64,000 bases of DNA from Armigeres subalbatus (GCF_024139115.2 NC_085140.1:320605259-320669258); one strand, 5' to 3'; positions 10,060-21,480 are shown, numbered from the stretch's first letter. Translations and numbers: made by a program. Notes: generated from the letters alone by a model not told the origin.

Positions 10060-10240
10060 ACGTAAACTGCGTCTAAGGGGAAGGCTGGGATACAATTTGT
10101 ACAATATTTCAAAATTGAGGACCGTCATGAAATCATGTAAGATTTTGAAGTTAATAGCGCCTTTATTTTTTAATGAGTTTTTAAAATTTGTTTATCAATA
10201 GACTCGGAAACTCGCCACCAGTTTAAAAGTTTTATTAAAA
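10060..10240 (+). repeat. Dispersed repeat family R1, divergent copy
   Basis: Begins ACGTAAACTGCGTCTAAGG and repeats the blocks of 9520-9690 (GGACCGTCATGAAAT, TTAATAGCGCC, TCGGAAACTCGCCA) about 550 bp downstream in the same orientation. It may be a segmental duplicate of that copy or an independent insertion. Confidence 0.55.
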
Positions 10241-10362
10241 TTGATTATTATCTTTAAACAAGGTTATCTTAACATTTGTGCAGCACCCCTTAAAATAATA
10301 CTTCAAAGAATTTAATAGCCATTTATTAGGAAATTACCCTTGAGATGCATTAACCACTCTAA

Positions 10363-10458
10363 TGGTCGATTTCTTCACCTCCGCTTAGGCCTTAAACCAT
10401 GTTTAAGCGTATGGGTAAGCACCGCTTAAGAGTTAAGCTGAGGTGAAGAAATTGGCCC
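10363..10458. mobile_element. 96-bp MITE with TAA target duplication
   Basis: The ends are inverted repeats: TGGTCGATTTCTTCACCTC at the left, and GGCCAATTTCTTCACCTCAG read inward from the right. TAA flanks both sides (10360-10362, 10459-10461). A 3-bp TAA/TTA duplication is typical of PIF/Harbinger elements, so that superfamily is likely. The middle is a further imperfect palindrome with TTAAGCG words. Confidence 0.75.
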
Positions 10459-10461
10459 TAA

Positions 10462-12018
10462 GTCGAATAGGTAATAGTCGAAGAAAGGAATCATCACCAC
10501 TGGGGAATGAATTCGGGTTTTTTTGAGTGAAAATTTTAAATTGTCGCATTCAATTCTTTTCATATTTTGAATTACGTCAATTTTGTTCGAAATCAGTAAC
10601 ATCAGCAGAGATTCCATGTTGCCGTGCCACATTGCATAGTTCGATAAACCGTGAAGCGATAGATATACTTGCTTTTGGAAATTTTTGATGTCATGTCCAT
10701 CGAACTATTTCATTTATTACGCGACGCAGAGAATACACTATTTGAACACTTACCCAAGCTAATTCAGCTAAATGTAGTCATGTAACTACTGTTCTGATGT
10801 TAGCCAAATGAGTGTTATAATGAATATTATGCAACCCATTTGAGTTGATAACGTTCATTAAAGCACCCATTTCGTTGGTATGGAAAAGTAGGCCGTTTTA
10901 TGACTCAACAGTGAACTGTAAACCAGATATTATGATCAGGAATTGCAAAAAGTTAATTACAGTCGCCTTTCCACATCTCCATATTGAAGGGACCATCGAG
11001 ATAAGGAGAGATCAAGGAATTAAAATGGGTAGTAGAAGGAAAAAAGCTCGTTGCTATGAAAAACGGTAAAAAACCAAATGTCATTTCTTCTGTTTGATGT
11101 GTTTATCATTGCCCCAAGGTTGTCTAGTAGCCTAGAAACATGAATATATCGACATAGAGAGAGTGAATCCTGAATAAAACTTGATCAGAACACATCGAGA
11201 TAGAGATACCAAGATAGGGAGGTTATCGAGATGCAAAAAGCAAAAATGTATGTAGTTCGTAGGGACGGAGAAAAGGTAGAGATGTATGGTGTCGACGGTA
11301 ATTGGTGCGCAATTGGTGCAGAACATACTCGCGAAATACTGAATCGTGGGAAAATCAATTTAACACGTAAAAGAATTACATAAATATTAATAATGAGCAA
11401 CAATCCAATCGCTTCGGAAAAATGACTGTCTTACATATTAGGAAATATTTTATGAAGTCTTCGGGTTGGGCCGCCACACAAAATGATCATATAAGGGGCG
11501 ATTTCTATAGTAATTTCCATACAAATATCAGACTGCTCGTGCTCAGTCAAATTACAACCAATTCAGTTAAAAATTTAGGAGGTTCATTAGAACCGCAAAT
11601 GTTATCGTTCAAGCATAGGGGAGCCAAAAAGGTCAAAATTTGAATCACTCTAAGCTCATGCTCAAACCAGTGACATAGGCAATCAAATGAATTATCTTAT
11701 AATCTGTTTTACGTAGTTTACGTCGGGCGGTCGTATCTTGTATATAACCCTTCTGATTTTTTATTTTTCATTTTTCGTCCGATCTATCATCACTGTTATA
11801 AATCGTAGCAGTTTGTATGGAATTTCGTATAAGTCCATTATCTGGAATAACTAGTCGATCGACTGTGTCGTAGCGGCGTTGAACCTAACGTATAGCGTTT
11901 TTGGTAGTTACATGAAACTGATAGTTAGTATGAGACTCTGAAAAATTCCCCTTCCTCAAATGTTTTATTAAAATTATTAAATGAATTTCCAGAAAACAAA
12001 TAAATTGAGAATAGTTCA
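10462..12018. other. AT-rich, no feature assigned
   Basis: No supported gene. Bases 11130-11240 hold loosely repeated GAGATAGAGAT/ATCGAGAT words. Bases 11510-11640 look like generic repeat sequence, but no second copy is present in this window. Confidence 0.3.
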
Positions 12019-12342
12019 TTACGCTCTCTTTCCAAGGAAGGATAGGACTCTGTGTTTCACTCTATCAACATATCCAGGATAAAAGATCGAAAATGGCACA
12101 TTTCGCTTCTTTGCACACATGCCTTCGCAAAACTGTCCTGTTTGTTGTGGTTTCCCTTTTTTATTTCGCCTGCAACGTTGGACGTAGCATATTTTCCCCG
12201 CACACAGGTAGTAGTAGGTAATGTGATGTCTCCCAACAAACAACCCGAAGTGGTGCTCTTGTTTGCAAAAACTGCGAAACTCATCCTTTGTCAGTATCGG
12301 GAACGAAGGAGAGTAGTCTCCCGTTGTTGGCGCAGCTTCCAT
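12019..12342 (-). CDS. Candidate small gene, Cys-containing, unknown
   Basis: On the minus strand an ATG after an A-run (AAAAAAATGG) opens a 107-codon frame: MEAAPTTGDYSPSFPILTKD, then EFRSFCKQEHHFGLFVGRHH, YYYLCAGKICYVQRCRRNKK, QFCEGMCAKK, and an end in VLSFLGKRA. Six cysteines fall in pairs, and the protein is basic with no evident signal peptide or membrane segment. Codon choice is mixed and plausible. The opposite strand is also open (12052-12540), so chance symmetry is possible. I recognise no family. It could be a host gene, a retrocopy piece or a transposon-encoded zinc-binding fragment. Confidence 0.3.
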   Translation of the reverse strand: MEAAPTTGDYSPSFPILTKDEFRSFCKQEHHFGLFVGRHHITYYYLCAGKICYVQRCRRNKKGKPQQTGQFCEGMCAKKRNVPFSIFYPGYVDRVKHRVLSFLGKRA

Positions 12343-12640
12343 TTTTTTCGCACCGTTTTGTTGATGTTTTTAGTGAAAAAGAAGTTTCGTCTGGTGGTCG
12401 CAGTTTTGCTGCATAAACATCTCTGTATAGAGGCATCGGCGAGCCGAGACGTGGAGAAGATTTATGACCAGCCGTGTTTGCGTGAGTTAAAGTGCGATGA
12501 TCTCTTTGCCTCATCAGTCAGTGGTGCATTGTTGAAGTAAGGTACATCGGAGCAAGATCAATCGCGTAGAGATTGATGGAAAAAACAATCTGAGTATCGC
12601 ATAAGTTAAATAAAACCCTGATTCATCTCCCTAGCGGTCT

Positions 12641-13038
12641 TTGTGCCTTTTTCTTGCAATATATATACTAAAAAGACTTCAGTGAGATTTTCTTAGCGTG
12701 TTTTTTGTATAGAAATCGTATTTTGGCCATAACTTTTGATCCCATAGTCCGATCTGGCCAATTTTCGATAGAAAACAATAGGACAGGATTTCCCGTCGAA
12801 TGTATTTTGTAGCAAACAAATCAGATCAAGATAAGTGCATAAAAGATGAGTGAGTTTTATTTTTCGCACATACATACACACACGCACACACACATATAGA
12901 TAGACATCATCTCAATTCGTCGAGCTGAGTCGATTGGTATATAACACTATGGATATCCGGGCCTTCTATCACAAAATCGTCTTGGAAGTGAAAATATACC
13001 CTTTTCGTTGCACCTTGGTGTACGAGAAAGGCAAAAAG
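12641..13038 (+). mobile_element. Repeat family R2 (GCCTTTCTCG termini), copy 2
   Basis: Left end GTGCCTTTTTCTTGCA, right end GTACGAGAAAGGCAAAAAGG, with a CACA microsatellite (12870-12893) and GTCGATTGGTATATAACACT in the same positions as 3804-4177. It also keeps TTTTGGCCATAACTTTTG and CCAATTTTCGATAG blocks that appear inverted in 47589-47900. Confidence 0.7.
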
Positions 13039-13314
13039 GCTTTGTCAGAAAAAACAAATTACTTGATACAACTAATCAAAAGACTATAAAATTTTATTAG
13101 AGTGCCAAGTGACAAATGTAGTAAAAATTCAGTAACAACCGTGCAAAACACTGAATTTTTTTATGGAAACGTTAAACAATTGTTTTCTGTAAATAATTTT
13201 TCTTTCAATTTTTAGAAGAAATATGTTCTCTTTCTTATCGTGAGATTTGCCCCAATTTTCCATAAACAATAAAGCACGCCTAAATAATTACATTAGCATT
13301 GTTGTGAATATGAA
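13039..13314. other. No recognisable feature
   Basis: AT-rich sequence; nothing seen. Confidence 0.4.
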
Positions 13315-13716
13315 TTGCGTTTCGGTTTCTTATTCGATCAGTTCACATATAACCGTATTGACGCGTATGAAGTGAAATTTTCACCGTTGAAATTTGAAGC
13401 AGCGCCAGCGCGTCAAGAGCTGCGAAAGGCAGCATTTTACAATCGTCGCACGCTTTTAAAACGATACCAAAATAGACCGACAAGTGAACGTCTCTTCAAG
13501 GTTGTGTCACGAGACAATGACTTACGCTGCGCTGCGCTCGCTATTGCAAAAGAATGCGAAAACGGTTTTGACAGACGGAGGAAAAATAAACAGCGGCGAC
13601 CACCACTTAACAAAACGCGATTTTTGTTTTCTATATGCCTGATTCGTAAATCCGCGTGTGTGAATTTGGCGTTTCTAAACGATAATAATACTGCAGCATG
13701 GATTAAAAGCATTTGA
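13315..13716 (+). other. Unexplained 133-codon open frame without ATG start
   Basis: The frame is open from a stop at about 13312 to TGA at 13714. It reads RFGFLFDQFTYNRIDAYEVK, then KFEAAPARQELRKAAFYNRR, RPTSERLFKVVSRDNDLRCA and AALAIAKECENGFDRRRKNK. It has no in-frame ATG near its beginning. Codon use looks coding-like in the first 90 codons. I cannot assign a family. A relic of a retrotransposon gag, an internal exon or a chance frame are all possible. Confidence 0.25.
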
Positions 13717-14452
13717 GGATTATTCGATGATCGCAAATGAAATGTCCGATTTTCCCTTCATACGATTTTGAAAGGGAAAGTTTGCTCTTGGATATCCGAA
13801 CAGAAAGCCAACGAACTACTGTAGCAACTTCAGACTAACTGGTGATATAATCTTGTTATTATAATATGTATTATGTTTCAAATAACGAAATTTTGATACA
13901 AAATTATTCTACGATTATTTGTTTTGACTGACAAAATTATTCGACGATTATACAACACAACCAGAGAAATAATGATTTAAAATAATACTTGAATTGTTAC
14001 ATTCTCTCTCGAAGTCATAAGGGAAGAACTATTAATTACGTAACGCAAAATTTGGTTAATGTTGACCCCACTCCTCCCCTTATGTCACACTTTTTGTATG
14101 AGCCTCAAGATGCATCTTAACTCGATATCACTTTTAAATGATTTTCATGGTCCGACCACTTACAGACGAGAAGAGTATCTCTACACCAGGCCAGAAGGTC
14201 GCTGGATTTGAATATTTCCGTTCAAAAAAATGTCCGTAGAATTTCATACTAGACATTTTTCAGATGCTGTGTGGCTCAGAATACGCGCTTATAGTCCTTA
14301 CAGGCAGAGTGATGGTCTTTCGACCCTGCTGTCAAACATAGCTGCTGGAAGTGGTAAAACGAAGGGCAGGAATTGACATGAGTGGTTCGATTGTAATGCT
14401 TATAATCGTTTTTAGGATTTCTCAGAGATTAAAAAGCAATCGAAAAATAAGC
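13717..14452. other. AT-rich; possible fragment of the TTACGTAA-type MITE
   Basis: No gene. ATTAATTACGTAACGCAAAA followed by GACCCCACTCCTCCCC (about 14030-14090) resembles one half of the Harbinger-like MITE at 47056-47214. Confidence 0.35.
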
Positions 14453-14620
14453 AGCCGTGTAAAAAAATCCCATACAAAATGTTTGCAAAGTTGCTCCATT
14501 TGGCATGATTCGTAGAGAAATCATAAAACTTTTTTTACACGGATTTTCAAATTTTAAACTGAAACCTTTTTTTATACGGAACGCATCCCCCGTGTAAAAA
14601 AAGAATCGGGTGTATATACT
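14453..14620. repeat. Hairpin-forming repeat built on CCGTGTAAAAAAA
   Basis: CCGTGTAAAAAAA occurs at about 14455 and 14590, and its reverse complement TTTTTTTACACGG at about 14529-14541. The first and second form a stem around 14455-14541. It is probably a decayed fold-back element. No target duplication seen. Confidence 0.5.
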
Positions 14621-15099
14621 GTCAAAAGTTGAGAACCCTATGGAGTGAAGTGCTAGTGCATTTGGAATCACATTATACCAATTAATATTGTACGTCAAAT
14701 TTGAACAAAAATGTCAAAGATACATTTTGCATTCATTTTGAAATTCCAAATTATGTTTTGAAAGTTATGTTTCCAAATATTTTCTTTCGAGTTCTGAGTG
14801 CGTGCGCTACCGCGCCACACGGCCGCCAACATTTCTGCATTGGCGCGCCGCCGTTTAACAATTATCACACCGCTGATCTATAATTTTTTACGCCGATTCC
14901 AATTTAGAAGTCCTCAGAATTTTTAGTGGAAATTCCGAAGAATTTAAAGATTTATATCCCCACATCAAGATGAAACTCCAGAGAATTTTTTGTAAAAATT
15001 CCAATAATTTTCTTGTAAATTCCATAAAATTTTCCGTTGGAATTTCGAAAAGCTCGGAAGAATTTCCTGTTGGAATAAAATGTTTGAACGGAGAGAGGC
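14621..15099. other. Degenerate AATTCC-rich sequence
   Basis: From about 14890 to 15070, words such as GGAAATTCCGAAGAAT and AAATTCCAATAATTTTC recur without a clear period. This is the same word family as the arrays at 20590 and 32280. No gene. Confidence 0.4.
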
Positions 15100-16310
15100 C
15101 ATTTGAATGAAAAGAATTTGAAAGCCATTTGGCCGAAGGCCACAAGGCTGAGAGTCGTTCGTCCGAATATGTCATTTGACTGTACAAACCATTTGGCCGA
15201 AGGCCATCTATACGGACGTTTTTTTGGCCAACAATGTCAATTGGTAGAAAGGGACGTACGGCCGAAATTGTCATTCTGCCGAACAGCTCCTTTGGCTGGT
15301 AATTTTGTTGTTTGTCGAAAAAGTCGTTTAAACGAATAGGACAGTTAGCCGAAAATGTTAGGCAGACAGGACATTTTCGAGCCAAAAGACTCTTTCAGCC
15401 AAAAGACCATTTCTACCAAACGGCATTTTAAATCCAAATGATCTATTCGGTCAAACGACATTTTCGGCCAAACGATCATTTTGATCAAACGACCATTTCG
15501 CCCAAACAGCATTTTCAGCCAAATGACCTGTTAGGGCAAACAATTCATTCGGCCAAACTACCTGCTTGGCCGAATTTCCCAAAATAACATTTCCGGCTAA
15601 ATCAGCGTCGACATATTAACCATTTCGGACAAACGTTTAATTCAGCCAAATGAAATGTGGCTAGATGACTTTCGGCTTAACATGTTATTCGGTCAAGTGG
15701 CATTCGAACAAATGGCTTTCCACCGAATGACTTTCGGCCTAACGACGGGAAGGGATATTGAGGCGGAGGCCACAAGGCCGAAGGTGTTCCGAATTTATCA
15801 TTTGGTCGAAATGGACATACGGCAGAAATGACATTCTGGTCATTTGTTCGAAAAAGTCGTTTGGACAAATAGGTTATTTGACCGGAAACGCCGTTTACCG
15901 AAATGGTACTTTGGCCGAGAAGACCGAAAAGGTCGTAGAAAAGCAATTTTACCGATAATGTCATTTGGCCAAACGGGTCGTTATTTTCGAACATATTACT
16001 CTTTCAGCAAATTACATTTTTGACCGTAGAATCCGTTAGGGCAAGTTACATTTCAGCCAAATTGCCCTTTCCGCCCAAATACCGGCAGCCGAACGGCATT
16101 GTTGGCCAAACGACTTATTCGGCCAAACGACCTGAAGGGCAAACGCATTGGCCAAATTAAATTTTGAGCCAAACCGTTTTCCATCTAATAACCGTTTCTT
16201 TCATTTCGACCAGATGAAATTCTGCTAGATGACTTCCGACTTAACGCGTTATCTGGTCAAATGGCCTTCCTCCGAATGATTTTTAGCCAAACGACCCTTC
16301 CTCTATTTTA
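15100..16310. repeat. Degenerate minisatellite, core TTTGGCCGAAA
   Basis: About 1.2 kb of roughly 20-21-bp units. In the first part units read as CATTTGGCCGAAGGCC and AAAAGTCGTTTG; in the rest as TTCGGCCAAACGACATTT and CCATTTCGGCCAAACG. The orientation of the core flips along the array, and the core is itself palindromic. Related short stretches occur at 36440-36725, 37500-37580, 45940-45990 and 47275-47360. The open frames over it are by-products of the repeat. Confidence 0.85.
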
Positions 16311-16725
16311 ATAATTTCCCATGGGATTGCCGAAGAGTTCATTATACACAATACAAATAAATTCCCGTGAAAATCTAAGGAAATACATTTGAAATTCATA
16401 AATAAAATCATTTCTAATACCAAAAAGTTTCACGTGATTTTCTCATGTAAATTATATGTAGAATTTTTCTGAAGAATTTCAGTGGAACTTCATAATAGAA
16501 ATTTAAAAATCACATGGAAATCTAAAGAGGAATGCTCCTCGGTGAGAGCGATGACCCCCCCCCGATGACGGCAAGTCATATTCGCTTAAATCTAGAATAG
16601 CTTTTACATCACCTCATAGAGAGATCATAGACAGTAATTCCGAACAAATATTTGACGATCCGAAAAGTAAGGAGTTAAGAAGTCCAGAAACACTTCTGCA
16701 AGTCCGTAGAAACTACAAAACTTGT
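16311..16725. other. Degenerate AATTCC-type sequence
   Basis: Words such as GAATTTCAGTGGAACTTC and AAATTCCCGTG recur loosely; no gene or element boundary seen. Confidence 0.35.
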
Positions 16726-16849
16726 GGGCTTCGTAGCCGTGCGGTTAGCGACGACAATCGTCTAGACCAGCGGTTCTCAACATTTTCTTGAGAGGTACCC
16801 CTTCGAACTTTTGCATTAATTGAGGTACCCTATCTCTAAAGTAGGCTTC

Positions 16850-18640
16850 CAATCCTCTTGAAAAAATAATTCCGAGCCCTTTGAAGGGAAGCTGCTTTCA
16901 GCTTTTTAAATTCTTTTAAAGTAGGCTTCCGCGCCTCCTGATTAGAGGCTTATGAGCCTCTTGTAGAGAGGCTTCCGAGCCACTTGAAGGCGGTTTTCGA
17001 TCCACTTAAAAGGAGGGTTCCTTTGCATCTTAAAAGGACGCTACTGAACCTCTTCATAGTATGCTTCCAAGCATCATGAAATAAGAATTCCGAGCCTCTT
17101 GAACGTGGACTACCGAGCCTCTTAAAAGAAGGCTTACAAGCCACTTGAAAGGAGGCAACCTAACCACTTGAAAGGAGGCTTCCGAACCTCTTGAAAAGGG
17201 GCTTTCGAGCCTCTCGAAAAAAAAACCTTCCGAGCCTCTTGGAAAAAGGCTTCAGAGCCTTTCGAAAGAAGACTTTTGAGCCTCTTAAAAGAGAGCTTCC
17301 GAGCCTCTTGAAAGGATCTTGAAAGCAGGCTTCCGAGCATCTAGAAAAGGTGGCTTTTGAGCCTCTAGAAAAGAAGGCTTTTGAGTTTCTTGAAAGGAGG
17401 CTTCCGAGCCTCTTGAAAGGAGGCTTCCGAGCCTCTTCCCGATCAAGAATGCATAACAAAGTTATAACAAGGGGAGTTATTTATTTCAGAAAAATAATGT
17501 AACAAAATGTGTTATAAAATTGGCTGGTTAGTTGTTAAAATTACAAAAATTATATCAAAATTCCCTCTAGACGTAACATAATTATATCAGAGGTTGTTAC
17601 CTTCATTTCAACATTATAACAACCGTTGATATGATTATGAGGTACAAAAATCTACTTTCATGGTAATTGCCTACATCACGTAAAAAAATGTGGTACGCTA
17701 CAACGCCGGATTTCCATCCATAATGTAGGCAATTAACTTTGTACTAGCTATTAACATCGAACATTGAGTCAAGTTATACTGGAGGTGATTACCTCCGCTT
17801 TTTTCCAACACCAAAAGATGTAGGCAATTATTTTGTGTAAATATACATAACTAATGTTGTTATAATTTTGATATGAAATAAAACTGGCCGAAGACACACT
17901 TTTATCGAATTATCTAATTATAACACACGTTGTTTTAAATAACAACCATTGATAGAATTGAGTTATAATTTTGTTATGTATTCCTGATCGGGTTAGAAGA
18001 AGGAATTTGAGTCTCTTAGAAAGAGGATTTTGAGCCTCTTGAGAGGAGCCTTCCGAACCTCTTGGAAGGAGGCTTTTGAGCCTCTTGAAAGGAGCCTTCC
18101 GAGCCTCTTGGAAGGAGGCTTTTGAGCCTCTTGAAGGGAGGCTTCTAAGCCTGGAAGGAGGTTTTTGAGCCTCTTGAAAGGATCTTGAAAGGAGGATTCC
18201 GAGCCTCTTGAAACGAGGCTTTTGAGCCTCTAGAAAAGGAGGCTTTTGAGCTTCTTGAAAGGAGGATTCCGAGCCTCTTGAAAGGAGGCTTCCGAGCCTC
18301 TTAGAAGGAAACTTTTGAGATACTTGAAAGGAGCCCTCCGAGCCTCTTGGAAGGAGGCTTTTGAACCTCTGGAAGGGAGGCTTCCATGCCTGTAAGGAGG
18401 TTTTTGAGCCTCTTGAAAGTAGGCTTCTGAGCCTTTTCAAAAGAGGCTTCCGAGCCTCTTGAAAGGATCTTGAAAGGAGGCTTTTGAGCCTCTACAAAAG
18501 GAGGCTTTTGAGCTTCTTGAAAGGAGGCTTTTGAGCCTCCTGAAAGGGAGCCTCTTGGAAGGAGGCTTCCGAGCCTCTTGAAAGGGGGCTACCGCGTCTC
18601 TTGACAGGAAACTTCCGAGCCTCTTAAAAAGCATTAGTGA
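16850..18640. repeat. Minisatellite, about 22-bp unit, inside the hAT element
   Basis: Units follow GAGGCTTCCGAGCCTCTTGA plus AAG, with variants TTTTGAGCC and GGAAGGAGG. The half-unit GAGGCTYCCGAGCCTC is a palindrome, so each unit can fold. The array runs 16850-17437 and resumes 17993-18640 after the inserted MITE. Long minus-strand frames over it (for example 17910-18440) come from the repeat and are not genes. Confidence 0.88.
17438..17992 (+). mobile_element. 555-bp MITE family T (CCCGATCA ends), copy 1
   Basis: The ends are inverted repeats: CCCGATCAAGAATGCATAAC at the left and CCCGATCAGGAATACATAAC read inward from the right. TT flanks both sides. Internally TAATTGCCTACAT words occur in both orientations, with GTTATAAC-rich stretches. 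The element interrupts the minisatellite cleanly. The same core, inverted, forms the element at 25368-26362, which is 553 bp once its own insertion is removed. It is non-coding. Confidence 0.85.
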
Positions 18641-20244
18641 AAAAAAAATCATTTTGTTCATTCGACGTTTGGTTCGTTTGATCTTTGTTTCGCAGGCCTT
18701 CATACATTGTGCTGGTTGTGGAAGGCAGAATTCAATTGGGATTCATTGATCGCATTGCATATAATGTACAATATGAATTTTTAAAATAAAAAATACACAA
18801 TTATCAAAACTTTATCAATGAGTTTTGATTTGAATTGTAATACGTCATTACGCATTTTTGTACGAGGTACCCCCTAAGACCAGCGAAAGTATCCCCAGGG
18901 GTACATGTACTCCAGGTTGAGAACCGCTGGTCTAGACGCATGCGCTATGGAGTGTGAGTTCGATTCTCGCCTCGGTAAGGAGGAAACTTTTCGTGATCGA
19001 AAAATCCTCCACTGGTCCACTGGATGTTATGTGTCCGTTATCTAATGCGTAGGTGTTAAGTGTTCAGTCTGTACGACCTCTGGTCTAGGACTTCCATTTT
19101 TCCCGGGAATCAATTTCCCGGGAAACGGGAAATGAAATAATAATTTCCCGGGATTTCTCGGGATCCCGGGAAATGAAAAAACTCGAAATTAATTCAAAAT
19201 CGTAGTTTTAATTTTGTCGTAAAATATGATTTTGAAAATATACATTCGACATCAGGGAGGCTTGCTATTTTGTCCTCAAATGATGAAAGAGTTGTTGAAA
19301 GCCTGAGAACGTTTTTGTTCAGTTCGGAAAGCGGTAACTCCTCTACAAAACGTTCGCCATGTCATAAGTATCAACATCTGCTCTGGCTCAAAAGTAAGAT
19401 CTGCAGTGTCCTGATGAGTTCCACTATGTGCTACTTTTCCATATTTTTTTCAAAAACTTTCAAAAAGAATCTTCTGGTCAACTTTGAAGGATAAACCATT
19501 TTTATTCATGTACGTCCACTTGAACACATTTTATATTTAAAGCAGATGAATGAAATATTTGAAATGAAAATTCTTCCATTCGAAATAAAAAAGAGCTTTC
19601 AGGCGAGTGCTTGATTGTTGCTGTGATTGTTGTTGTCAAACTTTGCTTGAAATCCCGAACAGCACCTAAAACGCATCAAATTGCAAAAGTTTAGCTCTAA
19701 TGATCGCATACTAAAGACCTAAAATCTGTTTCCGAGATCTGTTAGCCCACCAATATTATAAAATATTCAAATGAAATATTTCAGAAATATCGCAAAATAC
19801 AAACGAGTCATCGGAATATGAGTCTGTTCGGGACTTGAATCAAAAAGGATCGAAGGTCTTAAAAAACCTTTGACAATAATAGCAGGGTTGTTACGGAGAT
19901 CCTGAAATATTTTCCGCGCCAAATCCGCGCCGACTAAAATCAAATCCGCGCCATTTCCGCGCGACGTGAAATCCATTCCGCGCCAAATCCGCGCGATCCA
20001 GATCTAAATTCTAAGCAAATAACGTCTTCTCTTCAAGTTCTTTTTTACAATATTACTGATTTCAAATATGATTTTAAACTGCAACATATGTTTGTATCGA
20101 AATGCTAATAGGACTAATAAAACCGCAGTAAGTATTACAACCCTACTAAATGGCCTTATTCACCACTAGAAGTACTGAATCTAAGGGAACAAGAACTAAA
20201 CAGTCAAAACTATTTGCATAAGCACCGCTATTTGGTTTAGATTA

Positions 20245-20300
20245 TGGCTTTGGCATGTTTTGTTCCGTTATTGTCAGGGTTTTTTTGTTAATAGAACTTT
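20245..20300 (+). repeat. Half of the 29284-type MITE
   Basis: TGGCTTTGGCATGTTTTG, TTCCGTTATTGTCAGGG matches one arm of the MITE at 29284-29475 with a few changes; the second arm is not evident. Confidence 0.5.
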
Positions 20301-20589
20301 AAAAAATTCAGCACAAGGTACGTTGATATACAAATGAATGTTAAGGCCAGATTTGATCATAATTGATTGAAGATAAACGTGGCAAATATTTAAAAAATCT
20401 GTCAAAACCGCAATTTCTTTTGAAGTAATTAATTATGCAGCTTTGTTGTAGTTATTGACAAAACAAACTTGCGTAGATATTAAGAAATTAGACAATGAAG
20501 CTCAGTTTTTTAAACAAAACTTCTGTAAAACAAATATTTGAATTCATATCAAGAAACAAATGATACAAAATTTAAAATAGTTGTTCAAG

Positions 20590-21480
20590 CTCCGTTAATT
20601 TTTAAGTCAGAATCAAGCGTAAATTCCTTCAAAAATTCCAGAGGAATATTTTTAGAAATTTCAGAAGAAATTTCTTTGGAAATACGGCAGAATAATTTGC
20701 ATAAACTCCAACAGAAATTAGTCCGTCATTTCTCCTTCAATTCTTGTAACAAGCTTTTTTAAAAGTTCATGCAGAATTTTGTTTGACCATTCTTACTGGA
20801 ATTTATCTTTCGAGCGCAGATTCATCCCAGAAATTTCTGCGGGTCATCCTCCGGAAATTTTCATAGAAATGTTTGCTGAAATCCAACTGCCCTTGAATCT
20901 GCTGAAGTACAGAAGTCGCTCCAAATTATCTGTGGGAATTCCTCCGAGTATTCTTACAAAAATTTCCTGGGAAATTATTTTGTAATTCATTTAAGAATTT
21001 TATCATGACTTCAAGTAAACTCTCCACAAATAACCTGCGGAAAATCTTCAGAACTTACTTGCAGAAATCCCTTCATGAATTCCTACGGAAACCGCTTTAG
21101 AAATTCTTGCTGAAATTGATTGGTGACTTCCTGCGGAAAAACTCCCGGTTCTATTATTGAGAAATTATTAAAGAAATTTCTGTGATCATCGCTATAACTC
21201 TTTTGTAAATTCAAGGCGGCAGTCTTTTCGATTTTCTATAGTCATTCCTGAGGTCACCGCTCCAGGAAATTCCTCCAAAAATGTATTTATAATTTTTCGG
21301 GTTTTTAATGCTGCAGAAATCCTTTTTACGCTGTGGAAATTTATTTGCAAGGAATTTATACAAAGATCACCATAGGGTCCTTGTGGAAAATTCTTTAGGA
21401 ATTTTCTTTGTTTTCTGTTCGTAATCCTGTAAAATCGGAGTTAACCGAAAACATCATAAAAAACCCGCCAGAAATAACTT
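20590..21480. repeat. Degenerate AAATTCC/GGAATTT array
   Basis: Words such as GGAAATTCCTCC, AGAAATTTCTGC and GGGAATTCCTCC recur at irregular spacing on both strands. It looks like a decayed version of the homogeneous array at 61818-62878 and of the array at 32280-33830. Short open frames here are not supported. Confidence 0.6.

Larger units (their letters stand above)
16768..18929. mobile_element. Non-autonomous hAT transposon, 2162 bp, carrying a minisatellite
   Basis: Terminal inverted repeats CAGCGGTTCTCAAC (16768) and its reverse complement (ending 18929) are followed inward by GGTACCCC words. The exact 8-bp duplication GTCTAGAC lies at 16760-16767 and 18930-18937. The terminal pattern CAGNGGTTCTCAA and the 8-bp duplication are classic for hAT elements. 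There is no transposase frame; the interior is almost all a GAGCCTCTTGAAAGGAGG minisatellite, itself split by a MITE at 17438-17992. The element is inserted in a SINE, so it is younger than that SINE copy. Confidence 0.92.

Noticed and set aside
12052..12540. 162-codon plus-strand frame
   Set aside because: Opposite the better-supported minus frame at 12019-12342, with a hydrophobic, motif-free translation; read as a shadow.
13315..13716. Old insertion of RNA-virus sequence
   Set aside because: Considered because mosquito genomes carry such insertions, but no viral motif is recognisable in the translation.
17910..18440. 176-codon minus-strand frame
   Set aside because: Made of the 22-bp minisatellite inside a hAT element; no independent coding signal.
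15100..18640. CRISPR-like regularly spaced repeats
   Set aside because: Units are degenerate and contiguous with no unique spacers, there are no cas genes, and the genome is eukaryotic.
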